Notes: a model not told the origin generated them from the letters alone. 64,000 nucleotides of DNA from Megalonaias nervosa (GCA_016617855.1 JAECUM010000839.1:159581-223580), one strand, 5' to 3'. Counted from the stretch's first letter, positions 24,308-35,439 are shown. Translations and numbers: made by a program.

Positions 24308-25260
24308 GAAGAGTCTCTTTAAGAGACTGATGCTCTACTTGGGAAAAAGAATTTCCAATTTTGAAAGAAGAGTCTCTTGAAGAAAAAGAATTTCCAGGAA
24401 TTCAAGAAAAGACCACTTCTCCTTTTTAACTGCTGAGTGTTGAAACTGTCGGATATTCTTCAATGATAACAAGATTTTCAAAATTAGTTTATGTCGTGGA
24501 CATACTGGATGTCAGATTGGCACAAATTTCATTGAGGACAAATGTCAGATTGGCACCATTTTTGTTTAGGACAAAGTAATTATCATTAGAAGTCTTTTGG
24601 TTAAAATTCTATGTGATAATGATCATCTGTTCAGGTGGAATGGTGACAGCAAGATTTCCACAACAGCCATCATAGCAGCTACAATGGATGTAAGAATGGT
24701 ACTGTTATCATTAAGGATCAGCAAGGTATCATTAGAAGTCTAATGGTGAAAACCCCATGCTGATATTATCTTCCATTTGGAAATAGACATAACAATACTT
24801 TTATGATAATCACAATGGTGGCAATATTGAGGGTTAGTCATTTCTCTTGATGAAAACCCCATGTCAAAATGACTTTCCCTTTAAGAGGATTAGCTCCAAC
24901 AACACTTTCAAAATGGCTACATATTGGCAGTCAGATCAGCACCATTTAAATTTATGATCAACAAAACATTACAAGAAGTCTTTTAGTGAAAACCCCATGA
25001 TGATATGACCATTTATACAGGAGTAGTGACAACAAGGTTTTCAAGCTAGCCACTGTGGTGGCCATATTGGGTGTGTGGGCAGCGCCATCTAGGATCAACA
25101 AGACCATAGGATGAATATACATGTGTAAAGTTCCATGGCAATCCTCCAAGTAGTTTAGGAGGAGCAGTGATCACAAACTTGTGCTAATGGATGTCCATCG
25201 GATGACAGACAACAGAACAACAACGGGCAATCCCATATGTTCTTCAGGTGACCAGTAGAG
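24308..25260 (+). repeat. ~135-bp array family, copy 2, with hairpin head and tail
   Basis: Starts with the hairpin AGTCTCTT-T-AAGAGACT (24312-24328). Then come gatgctctacttggg and a partial duplication of the head, then ggaattcaagaaaagacca. About six units of the ~135-bp repeat follow. The tail reads ggcaatcctccaagtagttt, then gggcaatcccatatg-tcttcagg, tagagctaaaaa. The same tail occurs at 47.75-47.89 kb. A hairpin head, repeated core and fixed tail suggest a non-autonomous mobile element, possibly Helentron-like. Confidence 0.65.
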
Positions 25261-26440
25261 CTAAAAAGAATGAACTGGTTCTATTCTGATGCCAGGCAAA
25301 AATGTATGCAAGCTTTTTGTTTCCCTTTATGAACAAGGAGAAGATTTATATCTCCCTTTATGAACAAGGCAAAACTATTATAAGCCTAATTTTCTACAAG
25401 CATCAACAGAAGAGATCCTATGTACACAAAAACTTAAATACATGGAAACAATACACTCTATTTCTATCACTGTTGACAAGCTGCTGAGTCAATTAAATAC
25501 AACCACAAAGTCATTTTGAATATGAAATTCAAAATTTCCCACATCTCTCCAAAGATACGACCAACTGATATTTTCCAAAAAGAAATCATTTAGAAGATCT
25601 TGTGGGCTTAACACCAGTGAAATATGGTGCAAAGAACAGAATCATAAAACCATAGAAATATAAAGATTTCTGGTCTGTCTGATATTAAATTTCAATAAAA
25701 TAGATTTGTTCAATTCAATGTTTATACCTGATTCTGAAGTCTGAAACTCTGTATTAAATTTTGTTCTCAAACAATTTCCAAAAAACAATTACCTGGCTTA
25801 TTATTTAGCTATTAATTCTGAAGGAAAAAACATTATCTTAAGGACAGTAGCAGGATGAGAGACATAACATGGTATTATCATAAAAATTTACCACATGTGG
25901 AATTCAAAGTTCCTAAATTCCTTTTTAGCCAGAAAATAAATAAACAGCATCAGGACAATCAAAGAAATATATTTTTGTTCTTGATCAACTTTCAGTCAAC
26001 TTGTTTTGTAAAAATTCTCCACACATTGAAATGGAATTAAAACTCATGTTATAGTAGAACTGGATTTATAAATCTAGTTCAGGTTTTTATATTTTGTTCT
26101 CAAGCTGAATCCTTCTAACCAATTTAAAGATCAATGAAAATTTCTTAAAGATTCAATCTGATAACTATCAGAAGAATTTTTAAGTCTCATGCGCAGGTGC
26201 TCTGCTTGATGTGGATGGGTCTAATTAACAACAAAACTCAAGGCATGTGCTCGTCTACATGTTGTGGTGGGATTATTTTGCGTAAAAATGTGTACTAGGA
26301 AATTAAATGAATGAGAATACTGATTGCATAGAGGGTATGAGAAATAAGGTACATTAAACAGGGTAAAAAGGATGAACATAAATTGCAAACTATTCAGCAT
26401 CATGTTTCTTTTAATCATCAGATTTGGATTTTGATTTGTT
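25261..26440. other. no gene recognised
   Basis: AT-rich. A 25-bp direct duplication (tccctttatgaacaagg) near 25322-25370 is the only structure noticed. A splice-like 21-nt island at 25728-25748 is listed under rejected observations. Confidence 0.4.
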
Positions 26441-26444
26441 TAAA

Positions 26445-26735
26445 TTCAGATTTAACAATTTTTCAGTCATATGGCTAAAATATCTGCAAAGTGGCAGTTT
26501 ATAGTGATGTCTAGCACTGGGGTATCATGCTGCAGACATGTAAGATCATGTCCCACCCAGTCATATTATTATGACACCAGGCTGACCAGCCCTAAGACTA
26601 ACCTCTTAATGCTGAGTGCCTAGTGAGGCAGCTGTTAGTACCATTTTTATAAGCCTTAGGTATGACTCGGCTGGGATTCGAACCTGCAACCTCCCACATC
26701 CAAGGCGACGCTTAACCACAAGGCCACCTGAGTGA
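26445..26735 (-). mobile_element. SINE-1 copy
   Basis: Minus strand. The body keeps gtttatagtgatgtctagca, cccacccagtcatatta and taacctcttaatgctgagtg. The B box is in ggattcgaacctgcaac; the A box is damaged (cttaaccacaaggccac). Confidence 0.85.
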
Positions 26736-27038
26736 TTTTATCATCAGAAGCAATCATCAATATCCCTCTAATCACATGAAATCTGAATCTGTAGATGTTT
26801 GACTTTACTTCTCTTCATCACTCAACAGAATTGCTTATAAAAATTTATTAAAATCCCAAAATAGAAATTATTTATCAAATTACCTGTATGATCATTTTGT
26901 ATTCAAATTTTTGCACACGTATGTTGTCAAACATTAATATTTCCTCTTGGGATCAAACTTATGTCCCTTGACAAAGCTAATCGTGTTTTTCAAGGCTAAA
27001 AGAGCAAAGCAGCCAAATATAAGTGTCTATTATTAGAA

Positions 27039-27042
<4 letters not shown>

Positions 27043-27089
<47 letters not shown>
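27043..27089. repeat. (AT)n microsatellite
   Basis: About 23 uninterrupted AT units, downstream of FCSK exon H. Confidence 0.95.
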
Positions 27090-27090
<1 letters not shown>

Positions 27091-27512
27091 TAGTAACTGA
27101 GAGTTAGCATTACACGATATACATGTGTGGGATAAATACCTCTAGGACAAAAATTACGTTCACTGAAGCTGAACATATCTATCAAGAAAAATTGAGAGCA
27201 AAATGTGTTCAGGTATGTCTCCATAACAATTCCAAATATGGCTTATTGTAATGATTTCACTGTTTAAAATCAGAATTGCAGTCAAATTTAATGATCTATA
27301 TTATATATGCTATAGTCTCCAGGGCAATGCATGTGAATGGGGGAGGAATATAAATAAGGACTAGATGTGTGAAAATTTTGAGAAGATTAATTATCATCGT
27401 GTAAAACAATACATCTTAAATATGTATATATACAGATTTTTCTTAATTACAAAAAAATCTAGTTTAATTTACCACACAAGTATTAAATCAGCTTTTAATT
27501 TAATTTTTTTAC

Positions 27513-27649
27513 CTGTATCCAAGGTATTCAAAATAGGGTCTGTGAATCCCTCAATTACAGCACTATTGTAGACATGGCGGAAACCTTTGTTTTTATTTTC
27601 TCTTAATGTCAACAAAATTTCCTTCTGGCTGACATCATAAAACAACTGT
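27513..27649 (-). CDS. FCSK: FCSK exon H (last exon recognised)
   Basis: Minus-strand exon of 137 nt, entering in phase 2 and leaving in phase 1. The acceptor is tttttctcttccag and the donor ACAG|GTAAAAA. Joined to exon G it reads (R)QLFYDVSQKEILLTL, then GFRHVYNSAVIEGFTDPILNTLDT. This follows vertebrate RRDLFFRQALHKAR...[21 protein letters not shown], near human residues 546-591 as recalled. I searched the left 27 kb for the later conserved blocks (GLRSGP, RAARHYEG, the GHMP motif GSGLGTSS and SGGWSDTPP) on the minus strand and found none. The rest of the gene is therefore probably outside the window. The exon is intact. Confidence 0.88.
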
Positions 27650-29590
27650 CTGGAAGAGAAAAAAATATCATCAATGTCTCATTTTTTTGCTCAAGAACAA
27701 AACCTGCATTTTCTTTTGGTTGAACTTTGTTTTCAAGGTATGTAAATGTTAGATATGCATTGTATTACCAGTATACTGGTTTACTACAGTATTTTTTCCA
27801 GTGGTACATACCACAGTACTTTTACACTTACCAGTATTCAGTAATACCGTCTGTAAGAAATGTACGGAAATTCCTAAGTAAGTGTGTTGAAAATTTAATG
27901 ATATTTTAAGTATCTTTTAAGTTTTCATTGAAAAATAAATCAAAAAATTATTAATGTTTTCACAAAATACTTGTATTTGTTACAAATTAATTTTGAACTA
28001 TAATAAATACAATTATATTTATAAACATTGATTAACATGTAAAACATGTGTCACATATGCCATCATGGCAGGTGAAAGGAATGTTGTGAAAGATATTCTG
28101 GTAAACAACAACTTTTCGAAAATTTTTGGTAAAATCAAGGGAAAAAATGTCAATTTTTAAAGTTTTTTGTAAGTGTATGTTAATGTGTTAAGTAAATGTA
28201 TTCCTTCATTAGAATGAGAATCATCCTATGATTTTCAGGAGATCAGCTGTTTTCTTTATGAATTTTATGCAATTTCCACTAAATATTTTCTTGTTTGTTG
28301 AGTCAGTGTGTTACTGGCCCTCTCTCATAAATGTCTTAACTGGGTGTTAACATCAACTCAGAGTTTCCCTCTCTATTATATTCATAGCATAGCTATTAAA
28401 TGATAGATTTCAGTGTCGATACTTCCTATTGTTATCAGCAAGCCCTCTAATGACTTGCCAACCACAGTATAAAACTTCATTATCTCACTTTGGTTACAGT
28501 TTTTAGAAGACACTTATACAACAATTAATGTCCACATGGCAAATTCATCTTCTATAAGGTACTGACCATGTCATGGAGAAGGGGGCGCTACAATTGTCTT
28601 TCAAGCTGGGATATTTTATTTTCTTTTCTCCCAAAATTCATTTATTAAATGTAATGAATATAACATGGTATTATCTTGCTATAAATCAGAGCAAGATCTT
28701 TTAAGCCATGTGAGATCAGGGTATTTAAAAAATCTCAGGTTCATGCACCAGAAGATTAAACTGTTGGTACCTAATATAACTGTAGGTGACCATGGTATGT
28801 ATCACAATATGTTCAGAAATACCATGATACAAATTTCTAGTGGTACCCAGCTCTAGTAAATATCATTCTGGGCATTAAATGACTGATGTATGTTATATGA
28901 CAATGAGAGGGTTCCAACATTTTTGTAAGCAAAAATTTCCATGTCTTTTCCTGGGTAAATTTCATTTTTCAAGCTTCACTTACTGGACTTAAAATTACAG
29001 TTAATCTGCTATCCTGCAGTTAGTGACTTTACCAATTCATCAATAAAACCCAGCCATCATTAATCCATTGGAGCAGTAAAAATTACTGAAGGTCGCTCTC
29101 ATTCCAGCTAAGAAGTGGTTGTGAGACAGCATTCCTTTTAGTGGTTAACTGATTTGTTTATTGTGCCAACTGCGTACCTACCAGCATTCTGCATTTGATA
29201 AGGTACAATAAATGCTCTTGGCACAAATGGACAGGTGTTAAACCACTCATCCACTCCTCAAATAACTTAGTGCGATTATTGTCCAAACAGCTGTTATGTA
29301 TGTGGAACTAGCCTTGTGTAATGCCCCCAAGCACTGATTTCATTACTGATGATAAAGGTCTTAGTCTAGTATTGACCAATCGGAAATGGTCATGTTGCAT
29401 TTGATGACTCATGAATAATCCAGACTTATACCAAACAATGTGTTGTAACATTTATGCTGTTGTTGATAAGCATTCAATGCATTGTGCAGTGACAATTGTA
29501 AACATGTACAGGGAATATAGCCACTACTGAAATGACAGAAATTAGATATCAAGAGAAATCGCAATTACAAACACAATCAAGAGAAGAGAC
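27650..29590 (-). other. FCSK intron G/H, left part
   Basis: Intronic on the minus strand. It holds a perfect 14-bp palindrome accagtatactggt (27770-27783) and a related accatggt/ataccatgatac region near 28795-28835. No exon recognised. Confidence 0.5.
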
Positions 29591-29599
29591 TAGGAAAAT

Positions 29600-29722
29600 A
29601 TCACAAATGCATGCAAAATGAACATAAGTGGCTGATGTCTGGCCCAGAAGAGGTTGCAATGTTGTGCACCTTCTGTGCTGAGTATCTGGAGAAATACAAA
29701 AGTGCAGAAATTACTTCATTGG
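29600..29722 (+). pseudogene. TTF-type zinc-finger-like fragment (hAT-related?)
   Basis: Plus-strand peptide HKCMQNEHKWLMSGPEEVAM, then LCTFCAEYLEKYKSAEITSL, followed by a consensus donor TTG|GTGAGTC. The H-x-W-L ... CxxC layout resembles the N-terminal TTF/BED-like finger of hAT-derived proteins of the ZNF862/KIAA1586 type. No upstream start or further exon was found, and it lies antisense inside an FCSK intron. Probably a transposon-derived fragment; a short real exon cannot be excluded. Confidence 0.35.
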
Positions 29723-30817
29723 TGAGTCTTGTTGGTGAAACCCAGTTGTTATTTGTCTTGACTTGATTTTAATGAAAATAAATGTTGAATTAGCAACTGA
29801 ACTGGCTTCTGTGTGATTTTAGCGCAATCGTTGACATTTAGGCATGATCAGTATATAATTTTATTTTGGCAACCCTGTGGGTTAGTGAAAAAAAATCCTA
29901 ATTTCAAGCACCCACTTATGACCATTACTGAATGAAAATAAAAAACATACTGGCTTACAAAACATGCATTTTTTAAACCAAAAATCCTTCCATTTTCAGA
30001 CTCTCTCATAACATCAGAATAAAATGTATGAGCCTGTACTAAGCCACAGAATCACCAGAAATGAGTATATCTCCTGAAATTCAAATAAATTTGCATGAAA
30101 CTCATTCTAATTTACAGAATAAAAAAATGTTAACTTTACTCTGCCTTATGGCATATGCTTGTATGAAGAAATATTCTTAGATTTTTTTTATAAAATTTTG
30201 ACAAGAAGCCTGAAAAATTGCACACATTTATATGAAAAGAAGTAGAGATTTATTTTTTAAATCCACAGATGAAGGTCTCAGGTTAAATATTTTCCATGCG
30301 CTAATCCTTGGATGAGTATGCTGAAAAACAGACACTTGTCCATGCTATTACTTTACTCAACACTGTTCTCTTATCACACCACTAATTATGCTCTTTCTAA
30401 AAATCCACTGGCACCTAACACAAGCTCAGTACTAGAAGGATTTTTAACCTACTGTCTACACTCTGAATGTAGCGTTTTCATGATTTGAACCCGTTTTAAT
30501 ATCAAGGAAGGTACTGTTGGGAACAAACCTATTCCTTCTCCTGACTTCTTCCCAATTTCCTGGTAGTGTGGGTACCCTGCTATGATTACTGTATCAAAGC
30601 TAATTATTTAGCAATATAAAAAACGAAAGCTAGGGAGAAACTTTTCTATATATCATCAGTATCATTAATTATGGAATGTAATCAATGTACATACAGCTAA
30701 AAAAGCTCACACTTTTAACATTTATTAAATTCCTCAGTCCATGTCCAGTATTTTTCTTCAAGATAAACACAATCAAACACACAACACACTCCCCCTCCCT
30801 GAACTGGAGTAAAATAC

Positions 30818-30895
30818 CTTTTCCAGTTGAATTCCTCTTTCAAGTCAACCAGATCTAATATTTCTCTCAGTGAAAGCCGCCAGGAAAATCTCCAT
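30818..30895 (-). CDS. FCSK: FCSK exon G
   Basis: Minus-strand exon of 78 nt with phase 2 at both borders. The acceptor is ttctttaccactag and the donor AAAAG|GTATTT. Spliced to exon F it reads LHR|WRFSWRLSLREILDLVD and then EEFNWKR. This follows vertebrate AWRASWRLSWEQLQPCLD closely, with the W-R-x-S-W-R-L-S core conserved. Translation runs open past the donor for some codons, but that extension does not align. The preceding intron (6.7 kb) contains the Penelope-like element and the 35.2 kb fragment. Confidence 0.87.
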
Positions 30896-31089
30896 CTAGT
30901 GGTAAAGAAACAGAACTGATTATCACATTCTGCCAACCATGGGTTTACGTAAGGATTATATGCATACATTTACTTAGAAAACCTGAGAAAGAGTGAGAAA
31001 GGTTCAGGAACAATGAACAGAAAAGTAAAGAAACATTAAGATCCAGAGAAACAAGTGCTCTGCAAAAGTTGTGTAGCCTTTGAATAATG

Positions 31090-31290
31090 TCATGTTTTTG
31101 TTTATATAGGAGAGATAGTACTCTCAGCAGCCTTGCCAGTGAACAGTGTCATGTTTATATTACACAGGTGCAACAGGTACTTCTAGCAGCCTTGCCTGTG
31201 AACAGCGTCTTGTTTATATTTACACAGGTGAAATAGGTACTTCTAGCAGTCTTGCAGTGAACAGTATCATATTTCTATTAATAAAGTGCA
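31090..31290 (+). repeat. 60-bp minisatellite, diverged short copy
   Basis: About three units of the family seen at 36.2 and 38.7 kb (cagcagccttgcc-gtgaacagtgtcatgttt, ttacacaggtg-aa-aggtac). Confidence 0.8.
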
Positions 31291-31334
31291 GAGTTGCCTA
31301 CTCCTTCCAATGAAAAATAGTATGTGTGTGCTCT

Positions 31335-31600
31335 TTGGATTTTTAACACAGCTTTAACAACTTTTCAGTCACATCACTAAGATGTCTGCAGTGAGACAGT
31401 TTATAGTGATGTCTGGCATTGGGGCATCATGCCACACTCAGTCACATTATCTTGACACCAAGCCGACCAGTCCTAGGTCTAACCTCTTAATGCTGAGCGC
31501 CAAGCGAGGCATCTGCTAGTACCACTTTTATACATCTTTGGTAAGACTTGGTCGGGGTTCAAATTCACAACCTCCTGCATCCAAGATGGACTCTTTCATC
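31335..31600 (-). mobile_element. SINE-1 copy
   Basis: Minus strand. Keeps agtttatagtgatgtctggc, cagtcacattatcttgacac, taacctcttaatgctgagcg and a degraded B box (ggggttcaaattcacaacc). The head is eroded. Confidence 0.82.
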
Positions 31601-31697
31601 AATGCTACAATCTTCTACCTATACAATTACAATAAATTTCAGTTCAATTGTAAACATTTAACTGCTCCTTAAGTAAAAAAAAAAATAAATACATATA

Positions 31698-31775
31698 TAT
31701 TTTTATGATATTAGTTTATACTTTGCTGTATATATAACTTAAATAGTGAAAGTATAAACTAATATCATAAAAATA
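31698..31775. repeat. perfect 27-bp inverted repeat, 24-nt loop
   Basis: Arms at 31698-31724 and 31749-31775 are exact reverse complements (tatttttatgatattag, then tttatacttt). They lie in a very AT-rich block (31.67-32.04 kb) next to the Penelope-like element's 3' side. Possibly a MITE remnant. Confidence 0.85.
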
Positions 31776-32175
31776 AGTTTACTAATTCTTTAAAAATAAA
31801 AGGGCATTTTAAAATTAATTTTCAATATATTATGATTAATTATTTATAAAATACTTATTTATTTTATAAGTATTATGCAAACCATAATTCGTTTTTTATT
31901 ATGTAATTTGAGTTCTGATGAAATAATTAACATTCATCAATAATATATTATTTTTTTTTAAATGTGCATTATACATAATAAAAATATGAATGAAACTGTT
32001 CATCTCTATTTATTCATAATATATATATATATATAAGAATACAAATCATATGGCGAATAACAGTCCTTTCAAGTGCACTGGATCCAGCAAGGGATCACGT
32101 GTGTCAAGGATTGATTAAGATAAATGCAATAAACTGACAACGAACAGTGCAAAACTAGTGTCTAGCTAGCCTGAG

Positions 32176-32204
32176 CACTTTCGACTCTTAATGAGTCTCT
32201 TTTA
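32176..32204 (-). ncRNA. degenerate hammerhead-ribozyme-like motif
   Basis: On the minus strand, aaaaga-GACTC-attaa-GAGTC-GAAA-gtg. This is a 5-bp stem II and 5-nt loop followed by the invariant GAAA and preceded by A-x-GA, as in the hammerhead core CUGAnGA...GAAA. The first three core bases (CUG) are not conserved. Penelope-like elements are known to carry hammerhead motifs in their terminal repeats, so the location fits; catalysis is unlikely. Confidence 0.4.
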
Positions 32205-32551
32205 AAGGCATATACAAAACATAAACAAGACAAACAAATAAAACAGAAAAACCGTAGTGTTTGCAAAATTTTACATGGCTGTTTCTACAGGAATTAAACC
32301 TTTAAATGTATTATGTTTCAACTAGTTTATATCAACTTGTTGCCGATACTGGAAAATATTTGTATTAACCTAGAAACCGATAAGCCATAACGGCATCTGT
32401 TATTTTGTGTACATTTATGTAAGCGCAAATTATATCCTGGATATTTCATTGTTATAGTAGTAATTGTAGGTTATTAAGCAAATTTAGAGAATTTTTTAAA
32501 GAAAATGTGTCGGCTGCAAACGATAATTTTATTTGTGCATGGCTGTCTTTT

Positions 32552-33010
32552 CTAGTGTTCTTGGTTTAAACCGCTTGGTTTCAATATTCTAAGGCGGCGT
32601 ATCCAGTAAGATTCCTTTTCTTTCCTGGTTTCGAAAATCCAGTTGAGGTCGTTTGCAATTGCAATAAGTGTTATATCACTGAAAGTGTGGCCAGGGGAGG
32701 AGAAGTGTTCTGTGACTGGGCTTCTGTACAGCTTCTTTGTCATCCAATCAGATCTATGAAGGCTGATCCTTTTGTGTAGCTTTTCAGTTTCTCCGACATA
32801 TTGAACTCTACAGATCTTACATGTGATGAGATAAATTACATTCTCTGTTTTGCACGTTTTGTTTGGACTATGTATGTTTAGTTTTTCTCTAGTCACTGTG
32901 CTAGAAAATGTCCTGGTCTCTATCATATGTTGACAGGTTTTGCATCTTTTATTGCCACAGGGGCCAGACTGACTAGGGTGGTCTTGACTAGTGATTGGCG
33001 TTAGCTTCAC
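32552..33010 (-). pseudogene. GIY-YIG endonuclease domain of Penelope-like element
   Basis: A 152-codon open stretch with CGNKRCKTCQHM (cysteine motif before the nuclease), then NVIYLITCKICRVQYVGET and KLHKRISLHRSD. IY...YVG corresponds to the GIY-YIG core, followed by conserved R and H. The domain normally nicks target DNA for reverse transcription. It is open on its own but separated from the RT by frame breaks; the ATG used here is internal to the ancestral polyprotein. Confidence 0.85.
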
Positions 33011-33349
33011 CCTGACTAGGATGTCCTTGAGGTTTTGGTCTCCGGCAGGCTACTACAGGTTTGTTTGGAAGGATTAACTTTAGTACATCCGACGATTCCA
33101 TGATGGGCCAGTGTTTCGCGATGATTTTACCTACTTTGGGGTTGTCTGCATGGTAGGTCAGGACAAATGGTATCCTATCAGCCTTTTCCTTCTTTCCATA
33201 TTTTAGTAGGTCATCGCGGTTTGTTTGTTTAGCACTTTGGGTTGCCTCCGCAATCAGGGCTCTGTTGTAGACTCTGTAAATTAAATGTTTAGATAGCTCT
33301 TCAGACCTTTCTAGGAATGTTTCATCGTCGGAGCAAATTCTGAGTATCC

Positions 33350-34583
33350 TCAGTGCCTACTATATAGAATGTTCCTAATGCAGTGTTTTGGATGACAGCT
33401 GGTTGGGAGGAGATACTGGTGTTTGTCGGTTGGCTTCAAGTAGATGTCTGTATGGAGTTTGTTTTCTACCAGTCTGGTTGTTGTGTCCAGGAAAACATGG
33501 TTTGAGTTGGAGATTTCTGCCATGAATTTTACCGAAGGATAGAAGTTGTTTGCCTTTGATATGAAGTCATCCAGACTTTCTCTTCCACGTTGCCACTTCA
33601 TTTCTATATCATCGATAGAGCATACCCACTGGTATGGTGTAAGTTCAACCAATGCTAAAAGTTGACCCTCCAGTTTTCCCATAAAAATATTAGCAATACG
33701 ACGGGGCCATTTTTGTACCCATTGTGGTTCCATTGATTTGGAAGAAGTTTTATTCATTAAATTCATAGTTATTGAGTTTTAGGACAAGCTCCAGGAGTTG
33801 GACTAGGAAGTGTGTGGGTGGATTGTCTACAGTTCTTGTTTCCCATACTTCTCTACACGCCAGTATCCCTTTGTTGTGCAGTTTGTTAGTATACAAAGAT
33901 GTGACATCTAAGGAAACAAGTAATGTGTCTGGCAGTAATGGTTCGCTTGCTTTGCTTTTTATGAGGTAATCTGTCGTGTCCTGAAGATATGATGGTAATT
34001 TGTGGACATGTGGTCTCATAAAATGATCCAAATATTCTGATATCCTTTCTGTGGGATGCCCATTACCGGAGATTATAGGTCTGCCCGGGTTTCCTTGTTT
34101 GCGGATTTTGGGTAGAAGATAAAATCTACCTGCCCTTGGGTTTTCTGGGCTTAAGTAGCTGCTCGTTTGCTGGTCTATGTGCCCAATTTGGTACGCCTCA
34201 TCAATAATATTAGTGATGGTTTTTGCATATTCCAGTGTTGGATCATGGTCTAGTTTTTGGTAGAACCTAGTGTCACTAAGTTGTCTACTTGCTTCACTAA
34301 TGTAGTCTTCCCTATTCATAATGACAACAGCAGAACCCTTATCTGCAGGTTTAATTATGATGTCTGTTCTGCTTTTCAGTGAGTATAGGGCATCTGTTTT
34401 TTCTTTTGTCAAATTTGAGTATTTGTTAGTATGGTTGATGTGTCTGGAAGTGTCGTTTTCAACTGAGTTGATAAAGGCTTCTAGATTTGGAATTGAACTT
34501 TTTGGTGGGGTCCAGTTACTCTTCTTTCTAAATATGGGTTGGTTGCAGCTTATATTTTCCTCTGATTTATTTGTTGGCTGCAA
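33350..34583 (-). pseudogene. Penelope-like reverse transcriptase, interrupted
   Basis: The first part (34583-33750, 277 codons) shows the family signatures IIKPADKGSAVVIM, FYLLPKIRK, GRPIISG and VSLDVTSLYTN. An in-frame TAA follows EFNE near 33753. The frame then stays readable to an extra T near 33695, which shifts it. The rest (to 33350) carries ANIFMG, the catalytic IDD (CSIDDIEMKW) and FLDTT, and ends near CIRNIL. In the family the catalytic box is usually Y-x-DD; here the first residue is changed. Two breaks in the RT mean no active enzyme is made. Confidence 0.85.
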
Positions 34584-34894
34584 GGCAAAATGGGCCTTGA
34601 GTCTTAGTTGGCGGCTAAACTCTTTGTTGTCATTTTTTTGCTTCGCTCTGTCGTATGTCTTTGGACAGAGACAGAAACTCAGACCCTTCGAAGAAAAGTT
34701 TTATTTCTGCCTCCGTAAGTAGCTTTGAGATGTTGACCACTGTGTTAGTAACAGTTAAGTTAATGTTTGCTACAGAGTGCTTATGATTCTTCCTTTTATG
34801 GCGCTTTTTCTTCTTATGGTTGTTTTTTTAGAAGAAATTTTGTCATTTGAAGTTTCTTCACAACAGTGATTTGGTTGTAAATCATGACTTCTAA

Positions 34895-34898
<4 letters not shown>

Positions 34899-34971
<73 letters not shown>
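34899..34971. repeat. (TA)n microsatellite
   Basis: About 36 TA units at the 5' side of the Penelope-like element. Frames through it are Ile-Tyr repeats without meaning. Confidence 0.95.
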
Positions 34972-34974
<3 letters not shown>

Positions 34975-35179
34975 TTGAGTTTCAACTTCACTTTAATGAA
35001 CATATTGACAGTATATTTTACAAGCTATGTCTACTGGTTCAGAGACCTACTTTATGCACTTTGAATTCTTTTCAGCTCAGATGCACTGTGCAGGCCGTTG
35101 TAGCAATGAACACTATTTTCCTTTAACACCATAACAGACTCTGCAGTTTGAGCTGATAACTCTGATCTAAATTCAGTGT

Positions 35180-35439
35180 GGTTTTATCTTTCACATTCAG
35201 CATTACTGTGAGGAATGGTCAATATAAACAGCAAGAGATATGGTAAATACTTGTAGACTTCCATTTGAGTCTTTCTTTTGAATTAACTTGTTCCACTGTT
35301 CATCTAATCTGTCAGCTTCTAATTCTTGTAGTTCTAACAAGTCATCAACCTGGCATTCAATAAACTCAAGTTCAAATGAATCTGCTGTACACTCATGTGG
35401 TACAAGTGATGGATATCTTTTAATAAAGTACTGAACAGA
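35180..35439 (-). pseudogene. coding-like fragment, hAT/zinc-finger-protein-like
   Basis: A minus-strand frame open for over 80 codons but without a start Met. It begins after an acceptor-like tttcag and reads SVQYFIKRYPSLVPHE, then FELEFIECQVDD, then ADRLDEQWNKL. The Phe-x-x-(K/R)-YP...EF...YQ/CQ...D-x-x-W pattern resembles the segment before the dimerisation domain in hAT-derived proteins. It lies in FCSK intron F/G and does not align with FCSK. Likely a transposon-derived remnant. Confidence 0.38.

Larger units (their letters stand above)
32040..34830 (-). mobile_element. Penelope-like retroelement, broken
   Basis: Minus-strand element, antiparallel to nothing and co-oriented with FCSK. 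In order it holds an N-terminal region (about 34760-34584), RT (34583-33350), an RT thumb/linker region (33350-33010) and a GIY-YIG endonuclease (33010-32552). It ends in a non-coding 3' part with a hammerhead-like motif near 32.19 kb. RT plus GIY-YIG in this order is diagnostic of endonuclease-bearing Penelope-like elements. Stops and a frameshift make it non-functional. A (TA)n run at 34.9 kb borders its 5' side. Ends are approximate. Confidence 0.85.

Noticed and set aside
25728..25748. 21-nt island flanked by AG and GTATAA on the minus strand, phase-compatible with exon H
   Set aside because: The polypyrimidine tract is poor and the seven residues cannot be tested against the family; too short to claim.
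28795..28860. ctagagctgggtacc-like terminus (reverse) resembling a hAT end
   Set aside because: No matching opposite end or 8-bp duplication found.
34770..35126. Frames rich in Ile-Tyr on both strands
   Set aside because: Caused by the (TA)n microsatellite.
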